A stretch of 13,429 nt of DNA from Propionibacteriaceae bacterium (GTDB lineage: Bacteria; Actinomycetota; Actinomycetes; Propionibacteriales; Propionibacteriaceae): NCBI GenBank assembly GCA_031254155.1, contig JAIRVA010000129.1:1-13429 (forward strand). Reading direction: 5' to 3'. The notes below the pieces were generated by a model. The model worked only from the letters and a program-made list of their open reading frames with translations, ran no database searches and was not told the DNA's origin. Below, piece after piece: positions 8,501 to 13,429 of this stretch. A program made the position numbers and the translations under genes. Positions within the stretch are counted from its first letter, which is position 1; the number at the start of each line of letters is the position of its first letter.

Positions 8501-8920
8501 ACCGACAACACATTGCTGGTTGACTACGACGTCGCCAGCGCGCAGGCCGAAGCCGACCGACTGGCCGGACAGGCGAGGACGGCGCCCCCCGTCACGGCCG
8601 ACCGGAGTCAACCCGGCCAGCCGGGCGTGCCGGTCATCAGCCCCGGCACTCCCCCGCCCGCGCCCGCGCCGGAGGTCGTGGAGCGAACGCCGACCCGCTT
8701 CTTCGGCCAGGTGAAGCTGAACCCACAGCGGTACGGCTCCAGCTTTTCCACCATCAGCAAGGAAGTTTTGGAGCGCCTGCAGGGAGCCGGGGCCGAGTTG
8801 GAAATCGTCATCGACATCCAAGCCCGCAAGCCCTCCGGTTTCACCGAAGCGGAGGTCCGTACGATCAGCGAAAACGCCCACACCCTCAAGTTCGACGACA
8901 GCGGCTTCGCCACGGACTGA
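5558..8920 (+). CDS. DUF499 AAA-type ATPase with N-terminal Swt1-like HEPN domain
   Basis: A 1120-residue cytoplasmic P-loop ATPase of the DUF499 (COG1483) family. Residues about 1-140 form a helical HEPN-like domain with the RNDWAH motif (Arg90 and His95, the RNxxxH form of the HEPN RNase motif), as in Swt1-type HEPN domains. Walker A is GGGKT with Lys247; Walker B is LILIDEW with Asp360 and Glu361. A proline-rich linker (about 1028-1042) precedes a C-terminal domain (about 1045-1110: RFFGQVKLNP, ISENAHTLKF) common in this family. The start at 5558 has AGGAGG at 5545-5550 and overlaps the preceding gene by ten bases, so expression is coupled to the nuclease. Related large ATPases partner DUF1156 methylases in phage-defence clusters, probably as ATP-driven sensors or loaders. 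RNase activity of the HEPN part is inferred from the intact motif. Confidence 0.9.
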   Translation: MALSNRDKVSRGFELLAEGLLDPVDGVMAQVFAGRADWNEVWAGRDGRSQTLSKTDPAVQLRAITEFGREFAGTLSRPQQAYASELRQTRNDWAHNEPFTSDDTTRALDTMERLLLAVNAPDPAEEVRKLRLDLQRQVYEDSARHKAKAATVRLEPGTGLKPWREVIQPHDDVAKGQFTASEFAADLYQVAAGQATAPEYGDPVEFFARTYLTEGLRDLLSRAVRRVGGDPNASPVVNLQTNFGGGKTHSMLALYHLFGGTPAAKYPQEVQDLLRENGSPTLESLGVRRVVIVGNRLKAGSPLVKDDGTEVYTIWGELAWQLGGRAAYDLVAADDANGTSPGVALHTLLEAYGPALILIDEWVAYARDLVGKDNLRAGTFDTQFTFAQTLTETVASVPGAMLVVSIPASDSSEDGHGNDIEIGGSNGQLALKRLQNVIRRVADQWRPSTKNESFEIVRRRLFQNPDPTSLTQIGAVAKAFVAMYRTKPGEFPREASSTSDDYEKRIRSSYPLHPELLDRLYEDWSTLERFQRTRGVLKLVSSIVHELWASGDTSPLILPGNVPLDAASVNTDLTQYLEDQWKPIIDRDVDGPTSTAAQIDNARTALGQRHTTRRVARTIFFGAAPRAKSTRKGLDKQYVWLGTAQPGDALGNFAVALEALEQQSTYFYVEQGHYWFDTQASVTKTASDYAERLREDPEMVWNEIVERLRAEDRKRGEFDRVHIAPESSGDIPDLEETRLVIVHPRHARHKNDGAESEVHRWVRSAIEAKGSGQRVHRNALVFLAADQGMLESLESAVRTYLGWKKVQASADTMNLTAQQQRQTDDSVRSNSETVNDRLRDTFVWALYPTQDDPTQPFTLTVDRVADSGRSMAEKVSDRLKRDAQLVTTYGPQVLGLELHGNLRNAWPDGHISVGEVWAYFTRYPYLPRLSRRAVLDDAVRQAAMTIMVGDERFALATSYDVAAARYVGLVVPPQPGTTIQVTDNTLLVDYDVASAQAEADRLAGQARTAPPVTADRSQPGQPGVPVISPGTPPPAPAPEVVERTPTRFFGQVKLNPQRYGSSFSTISKEVLERLQGAGAELEIVIDIQARKPSGFTEAEVRTISENAHTLKFDDSGFATD

Positions 8921-8949
8921 ATGAACCGAGATAGACAGGAGAGCAAACC

Positions 8950-10857
8950 GTGCAGATCACAAGAGTTCGCATAAAGGGTTTCCGGTGTTTCGGCCCGGAG
9001 CCGACAACCATCGCTCTGGACCCTCTCACCTACCTCCTTGGACCGAACGGCTCGGGGAAGACGGCGGTGATCGTGGCACTGGCGCGTATGTTTAGCCCAT
9101 CGCGGGCACTGCGGGATGTACGTCCCGAAGATTTCCATGTGCCTTTCGCGCCGACCGAAAAGGCAGGTACGGAACTGTGGATCGAGGTAGATATCAATTT
9201 CGAGGAAGCGCGCGACACCTCCCGGCATGCCTCAGTTCCTCCATTCTTCTCTCACATGGCGCTTGACGATCCGGATGGCCCACCGCTTGTCAGAATTCGC
9301 CTCACAGCTGTTCTAGAACCGGATGGATTCGTAGAGCAACGCATCGAGTGCATCACCAGCGTTGGCAACGATGGCGAGCCAGTGGCCAGGTCCGACATGC
9401 CTCACCACGAGAGATCAGCAATTGAGGTCCATTACCTGCCCGCCCGCAGAGACCCAGCAGACCACATCTCGTACTCTGTGGCATCACTTCTGGGCCGAAT
9501 CCTTCGCGCTGCAGACTGGACCGAGCAGCGGCAGAAGATCGAAAACCTGGCGAGTGATATGACATCCTCAATGGAGAACAATGACGCGGTCGACGCAATT
9601 GACAAAGCGCTGAAGCAGAGCTGGGCTGAGCTGCACCACGGTGACTTCCTTCAGAACCCCCAAGTGGCGTTCGGACACGGAGATCTTGGGAGCATACTAA
9701 AGCAGCTGACTCTCCAGTTCACACCGTCGATCACCAATCAGCCCTTTGACTATGATCGTCTCAGTGACGGCCAAAAGTCGTTGCTCTACATGTCGATGGT
9801 TGTAGCATGGCAGTCTGTTGTCCATCGAAGCCTGGCAGGCGAGGAGACATCACTCGACCCCGACAAGTTGCGAGCACCCGTACATATGATGCTTGCAATT
9901 GAAGAGCCCGAGAACAGCCTGTCACCCCAGTACCTCGGGCGCATCAACAAGCTCATCTGCGACGCATCCAAGAAGGGTGATCTCCAAGGCGTGGTAGCGA
10001 CTCACTCGCCTGCAATGCTCAGACGTGTAGCCCCGGAAGCGATTAGGTTTCTCCGACTCAACGACAACCGCGTGGCGACGGTCCACACCATCGTACTGCC
10101 GGAAGCCGAGGACGACGCGGCAAAGTACGTTCGCGAAGCGGTCCGGGCGTTCCCCGAGTTGTACTTCGCTCGACTGGTCATTCTCGGCGAAGGTGCCAGC
10201 GAGCAGGTCGTACTCCCCCGAGTTCTCGCCGCCGCTGGACTGACGGAAGACGACGCCGGTATTTCGGTCGTACCTCTCGGTGGTCGACATGTGCATCACT
10301 TCTGGAGACTACTTGACAACCTTAAGATCCCTTACTTCACCCTGCTCGACCTAGACTATGGTCGATTCGGTGGCGGTTGGGGACGCATTCAGTATGCGTG
10401 TAACCAGCTCATTAAGCGACGCCGCACGTTCAAACCGGAAGACATCGCCTCGCTCCCGAAGTGGGATGACGAAGGGCACTTTCCTGCGTACAGTGAAAAG
10501 CCCGGACCACTAGAATGTCTCGAACGACATGGAGTCTTCTTCTCCTACCCAATTGACATAGATATCATGATGATGGAGGCCTTTCCCGCGGCCTACGATG
10601 TCCATCCGGACGCCCCTTCCGACTCAGACATTAGCGCCGTTCTCGGAAAGAACCATGCCAACATAAGCCATCTGGACGTGGGCGTGGTAAAACTCTTTGG
10701 TGATTACCGACGCCTCTTCCTTTCCGGGAGTAAGCCAGCCAGCCACATCGGAGCGCTAGCAATGCTTGAGGATGGCGAGCTTAGGGAAGCTACCCCCGAA
10801 CCGCTTAACCGCCTAATCTCGCATGTCCAGGACGAACTGAAGTCACTACCCGAATGA
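8950..10857 (+). CDS. gajA: OLD-family ATPase/TOPRIM endonuclease, Gabija GajA-like
   Basis: A 635-residue protein. The N-terminal ABC-type ATPase has Walker A GPNGSGKT (Lys37), signature LSDGQKS (271-277), Walker B plus acidic residues LAIEEPENS (Glu318, Glu319) and the H-loop THSP (351-354). The C-terminal TOPRIM nuclease has GEGASE (Glu414, Glu418) and DLD (Asp467, Asp469), with a possible catalytic lysine in GSKPAS (Lys595). An OLD protein next to a UvrD helicase is the class 2 OLD arrangement, that is Gabija, in which GajA is a DNA-nicking nuclease that assembles with GajB. Bacillus GajA is somewhat shorter (near 580 residues). The GTG at 8950 is chosen for AGGAG at 8937-8941, eight bases upstream. 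It lies 29 bases after the DUF499 gene and overlaps gajB by four bases. GC is lower than upstream (48% at 9541-9600 against 70% at 6241-6300). Confidence 0.87.
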   Translation: MQITRVRIKGFRCFGPEPTTIALDPLTYLLGPNGSGKTAVIVALARMFSPSRALRDVRPEDFHVPFAPTEKAGTELWIEVDINFEEARDTSRHASVPPFFSHMALDDPDGPPLVRIRLTAVLEPDGFVEQRIECITSVGNDGEPVARSDMPHHERSAIEVHYLPARRDPADHISYSVASLLGRILRAADWTEQRQKIENLASDMTSSMENNDAVDAIDKALKQSWAELHHGDFLQNPQVAFGHGDLGSILKQLTLQFTPSITNQPFDYDRLSDGQKSLLYMSMVVAWQSVVHRSLAGEETSLDPDKLRAPVHMMLAIEEPENSLSPQYLGRINKLICDASKKGDLQGVVATHSPAMLRRVAPEAIRFLRLNDNRVATVHTIVLPEAEDDAAKYVREAVRAFPELYFARLVILGEGASEQVVLPRVLAAAGLTEDDAGISVVPLGGRHVHHFWRLLDNLKIPYFTLLDLDYGRFGGGWGRIQYACNQLIKRRRTFKPEDIASLPKWDDEGHFPAYSEKPGPLECLERHGVFFSYPIDIDIMMMEAFPAAYDVHPDAPSDSDISAVLGKNHANISHLDVGVVKLFGDYRRLFLSGSKPASHIGALAMLEDGELREATPEPLNRLISHVQDELKSLPE

Positions 10858-12530
10858 TAAACGCGAACGACTGGCATGCCGCAGATGACATGATCCTTGA
10901 ATCCAGCGCAGACGAAGCGATCCGAGAAAGAGAATGTAACGTTGTGGTTACGGCCGGCCCTGGTTCAGGCAAGACTGAATTGTTGGCGCAGCGGGCCGAC
11001 TTCTTGCTTCGAACGGGGGCGTGCCCGTATCCGATGAGGATTCTGGCGATTTCATTCAAGACTGATGCGGCCAAGAACCTTCGGGACAGGGTACGTCGCC
11101 GCTGTGGAAACGATCTTGCTGGACGGCTCGACAGCTACACATTCCACGCCTTCGCTAAACACCTCATCGACAACTATCGGCTCGTACTGACACCCGAACA
11201 CGCTCTCTCACCCATGTACACAATCGACCCGGAACGCCGGATCCTGCATCAACAGATCACCTTCAACGATCTGGTTCCGCTCGGCATTGAGGTACTAGAG
11301 CGCTCAAGTTATGCACTGAACGGACTCCGCCAGACCTACAGTCACGTGTTCCTGGATGAGTTCCAAGACGCCACCAGGTGCCAGTACGAACTGGTAAAGC
11401 GCGCCTTCCTCGATAGTCCGGCGGTGTTGACCGCAGTCGGAGACACGATGCAGAGAATCATGAGCTGGGCCGGCGCTCTCGACGGCATCCTAAAGACGTT
11501 CGCAACCGACTTCAATGCGCGGGACGATCTCATCCTCCGTCAGAACTATCGCTCGGACCCTGTCCTCCGCAGAATGCAGAACCGCATGATCAAAGCCATG
11601 GCCCCCAGTTCGGCGGTCCCCGCCGATGCTATCCCGGGAACTGCAGGACGGGTCGACGTCATGAGATTCAGTAACGATGATGAAGAAGCACAGACGGTGG
11701 CGGTCCAAGTTCAGCGATGGACGCAGGAAGGGACGCCACCCAAGGAGATTGCTGTCCTGGTGAGGCAACAGCCCGCAATCGTCGCCGCCAAGGTGGTGGC
11801 TGAGTTGTTCCGCCTCGGCATTGCCACGCGCGATGAGGCCTCCCTGCAAGACCTGACCGCTGAGCCTGTAGCCGCGCTGATCCTCGACCTACTTCGAGTT
11901 CTCGTCGCAAACCGTCAGGCCGGCCCGTACCAACGACTCCTAAGCGCCGTTACGAGAGCCGGCTTTGACGACGAGTCCACCCAACGGTTCGAGAGTTCTA
12001 TCCGTCGATTCCTATACGACCAGCGAGCCAAGGCCCAGGCCAGGATGAGTGCAATGACTTATCCGGACTGGAAAGGCATTGTGGACGAGTTCCTCAAACT
12101 CGTTACCAAGCCGACCGTGGTAGCGCTTTCGGTGACTTACCAGCAGGGCTCTCGCCTGCAGGACGTGATTGACGAGACACTGACCGCCTTAGCCGACCAT
12201 CTCCGCATCGACAACGACATCCGATTGGCGCTTAAGAAGCTCTCGGGAGATGACTCAGTTCGGATACTCACCATTCACAAGAGTAAAGGGCTGGAGTTCG
12301 GCAAGGTGATCATCCTCGGCGTAGAACGCCAACTCTTCTGGCACAAAGATCAGAAGGGGCGGGAGGAGACCTCTTCAACTTTCTTCGTTGGGATCTCACG
12401 AGCGAAGCACGACCTCCTCCTGACTGTCGCCGAGTCTCGCATGCGGCCTGTTGATTTCACGAAGTCGTGGGACATAAAACGAACCCCCCACGAAGAGTTT
12501 CTGGCCTACGCAAAGGAACCGCCCTTCTGA
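10854..12530 (+). CDS. gajB: UvrD/PcrA-like superfamily 1 helicase, Gabija GajB-like
   Basis: A 558-residue SF1A helicase. Motif I is AGPGSGKT (Lys40), motif Ia about 65-80 (LAISFKTDAAKNLRDR), motif II DEFQD (168-172), motif III VGDTMQRIMSWAGA, motif IV LRQNYRSDP, motif V TIHKSKGLEF and motif VI FFVGISRAKHDLLL. Motif III departs from the usual housekeeping form (GDPDQSIYGWRGA) and the protein is much shorter than UvrD (about 720 residues), as expected of GajB, which has reduced accessory domains. In Gabija, GajB partners GajA and is thought to respond to DNA ends or nucleotide depletion. The ATG at 10854 overlaps the gajA stop (ATGA), so the two are probably made together. It is the last gene of the plus-strand run, with no clear terminator after it. 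Confidence 0.87.
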   Translation: MINANDWHAADDMILESSADEAIRERECNVVVTAGPGSGKTELLAQRADFLLRTGACPYPMRILAISFKTDAAKNLRDRVRRRCGNDLAGRLDSYTFHAFAKHLIDNYRLVLTPEHALSPMYTIDPERRILHQQITFNDLVPLGIEVLERSSYALNGLRQTYSHVFLDEFQDATRCQYELVKRAFLDSPAVLTAVGDTMQRIMSWAGALDGILKTFATDFNARDDLILRQNYRSDPVLRRMQNRMIKAMAPSSAVPADAIPGTAGRVDVMRFSNDDEEAQTVAVQVQRWTQEGTPPKEIAVLVRQQPAIVAAKVVAELFRLGIATRDEASLQDLTAEPVAALILDLLRVLVANRQAGPYQRLLSAVTRAGFDDESTQRFESSIRRFLYDQRAKAQARMSAMTYPDWKGIVDEFLKLVTKPTVVALSVTYQQGSRLQDVIDETLTALADHLRIDNDIRLALKKLSGDDSVRILTIHKSKGLEFGKVIILGVERQLFWHKDQKGREETSSTFFVGISRAKHDLLLTVAESRMRPVDFTKSWDIKRTPHEEFLAYAKEPPF

Positions 12531-12608
12531 GCACGGCTGAGCCAGTTGCGAACCCGCGCATTCGCCGAGAGCCATGAGAGCAACGTAATGCTGATCACTC
12601 GCTACCTG
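12531..12608. other. Spacer between the helicase gene and the minus-strand remnant
   Basis: These 78 bases hold no gene. A 5-bp stem GCGAA/TTCGC (12548-12552 and 12561-12565, 8-base loop) is too weak and lacks a T-run, so no intrinsic terminator is called for either strand. No RelE-type toxin frame was found on the minus strand after the antitoxin remnant. Confidence 0.5.
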
Positions 12609-12845
12609 TCAGGCTTCGTTACCACCGGAACCGTCCGAGTTATTGTGCAGTTGGGCACAGAAAGTGTTCACGTCGGCAGGATCGGTGAGGTCGAGGGACT
12701 TGACCACGGCCGAAGTGAACGGAAGTCGTTGTTCCATGACCACCCGGCGGAAGAGCATCGTGATTGCCTGGGAAACGCCGACGCCCATCTTGAACAAGGT
12801 ATCCTCCGCCTGCTCGTACAAGCCCGCGTCGACCCGGTCCGCCTT
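12609..12845 (-). pseudogene. 5'-truncated RelB/DinJ-family antitoxin remnant
   Basis: Read on the minus strand, the frame gives KADRVDAGLYEQAED, then the family hallmark VSQAITMLFRRVV followed by EQRLPF, and ends at TGA 12609-12611. The order of N-terminal RVDAxLxEQAE strand and helix, SxAI helix and LPF is that of RelB/DinJ ribbon-helix-helix antitoxins. No ATG, GTG or CTG start is available upstream in frame: the frame runs straight back to the TAA at 12867-12869, which is the stop of the HNH gene. The only start-like codon is TTG at 12821, which would remove the DNA-binding strand. No RelE/YafQ toxin gene follows. It is most simply a decayed antitoxin cut off at its 5' end; a short functional orphan started at TTG is the alternative. 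Confidence 0.6.
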
Positions 12846-12866
12846 CTGGCCTGGGACGCTGGCGGG

Positions 12867-13429
12867 TTACTGTCGCGCGGGGTAGCGTAGTGTGCCGTGG
12901 GGGGTGACGGCGGCTTGTTGTCCGGCGGGGGAACGCCACACGTAGGTTCCGAGGTCGGGGTGGTCGAACTGCCAACCCGCATGAGTCTTCAACCGGTGCG
13001 CCCGCCGGGAGAGCGGGGCCAGATTAGCCGAGCTGGTCTGGCCAGGCAACCCTAGGACGTAGGGCCGGATGTGGTCCAGGTCGAGGTGGCGGGTTTCGCG
13101 GGAAGAGTACGGGAAACACTCCACTGGGTGAGCCAACAACACGTGCTCCCGCATCTTGTGGGGGATCTCGTACTGGTCCACCGTGATCCCGGCCCCGTCC
13201 ACATGCACCACCGGCGTCACCCGGACTTTCGAACCCTGGGTCAGCGCCGCAATCTGACGGGCCAGCACCGGGCCGTACTCTTCGACCCGGGTAACCGTGT
13301 CCGGATCAGTCAACGCGTCGGGAACGAGGTGAACGTAGACCTGCGTCCGGGGCGTGAACAGGGGTGCCAGCCGGGCGGCTGCGTCCATGATCACCTGCGT
13401 GTCCTCGTCGGACTGGGGCACGGGATCCA
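12867..13429 (-). CDS. DUF222/13E12-type HNH endonuclease, C-terminal part (5' end outside window)
   Basis: The minus-strand frame is open from the window edge to TAA at 12867-12869. A GTG at 13421 is in frame, but two more codons are open upstream and the family is far longer, so the gene continues to the right. The end carries an HNH domain: LDLDHIRPY (first His), GQTSSANLAPL (Asn) and RRAHRLKTHAGW (last His), followed by the family's usual tail with a tryptophan-rich SPAG segment. Such proteins (DUF222 plus HNH, related to the mycobacterial 13E12 repeat family) occur in many scattered copies in actinobacterial genomes; their function is not established and mobility has been suspected. The opposite orientation and C-rich codon use set it apart from the defence run. 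Confidence 0.82.
   Translation of the reverse strand, partial: DPVPQSDEDTQVIMDAAARLAPLFTPRTQVYVHLVPDALTDPDTVTRVEEYGPVLARQIAALTQGSKVRVTPVVHVDGAGITVDQYEIPHKMREHVLLAHPVECFPYSSRETRHLDLDHIRPYVLGLPGQTSSANLAPLSRRAHRLKTHAGWQFDHPDLGTYVWRSPAGQQAAVTPHGTLRYPARQ

Noticed and set aside
8921..8974. Short frame starting ATGAACCG after the DUF499 stop; the same eight bases begin the mini-ORF at 493.
   Set aside because: It has no ribosome-binding site of its own, overlaps the OLD gene start in another frame, and an 8-base match is expected by chance.
12548..12565. Small stem GCGAA/TTCGC after the helicase gene as a terminator.
   Set aside because: Only five base pairs and no T-run on either strand.
12642..12651. 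The decamer ATTGTGCAGT also occurs in the arm of the inverted repeat at 4484-4493.
   Set aside because: It lies in the antitoxin remnant without a partner arm of equal length, and a shared 10-mer is not surprising in 13 kb.
1..13429. CRISPR array, tRNA, rRNA, transposase or integrase.
   Set aside because: No regularly spaced repeats, tRNA-like folds or transposase/integrase motifs were seen on either strand.

Overview
The window looks like a defence island in a high-GC Gram-positive bacterium of the Actinomycetota. The grounds are the strongly G/C-biased third codon positions in most genes (hand-counted 60-base blocks near 70-73% GC), the frequent GTG starts, and the DUF222/13E12-type HNH protein at the right edge, a family typical of actinobacteria. 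The genus cannot be told from the sequence.

Layout. Positions 2-12530 form one tightly packed plus-strand run: (i) the C-terminal end of a DUF3883 protein, most likely the tail of a large SNF2-type helicase lying to the left; (ii) a DUF1016 (YhcG-type) PD-(D/E)XK nuclease; (iii) a DUF1156/COG1743-type adenine-N6 DNA methyltransferase; (iv) a second, divergent DUF1016 nuclease; (v) a 1120-residue DUF499 AAA-type ATPase with an N-terminal Swt1-like HEPN domain; (vi) an OLD-family ATPase/TOPRIM nuclease; (vii) a UvrD-like helicase. Gaps are 44 and 63-78 bases around the two nuclease starts and 29 bases before the OLD gene. The other joints overlap by 4-10 bases. The right end (12609-13429, minus strand) holds a truncated RelB/DinJ antitoxin remnant directly behind, and in frame with, the stop codon of a DUF222/HNH gene that runs off the window. 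The 78 bases between the two sides hold nothing recognisable.

How the genes may work together. Helicase-DUF3883, DUF1156 methylase and DUF499 ATPase are a recurrent partnership of the BREX/DISARM-like kind: self-DNA is methylated and unmodified phage DNA is handled by ATPase, helicase and nuclease parts. Here the methylase is bracketed by two different DUF1016 nucleases and the ATPase carries a HEPN motif (RNxxxH, probable RNase), so the cluster combines methylation, up to three PD-(D/E)XK-like domains and a possible abortive-infection arm. The OLD plus UvrD pair matches Gabija (GajA/GajB; class 2 OLD plus helicase). It is joined to the end of the run but has clearly lower GC in the blocks counted, which suggests a separately acquired module.

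Most unusual structure: two perfect 12-bp-arm inverted repeats sharing a GTGCA core, one just upstream of the second nuclease gene and one inside its coding sequence. The methylase gene is also a composition mosaic, about 73% GC at both ends and about 50% in the middle. No tRNA, rRNA, CRISPR array, transposase or convincing intrinsic terminator was seen.
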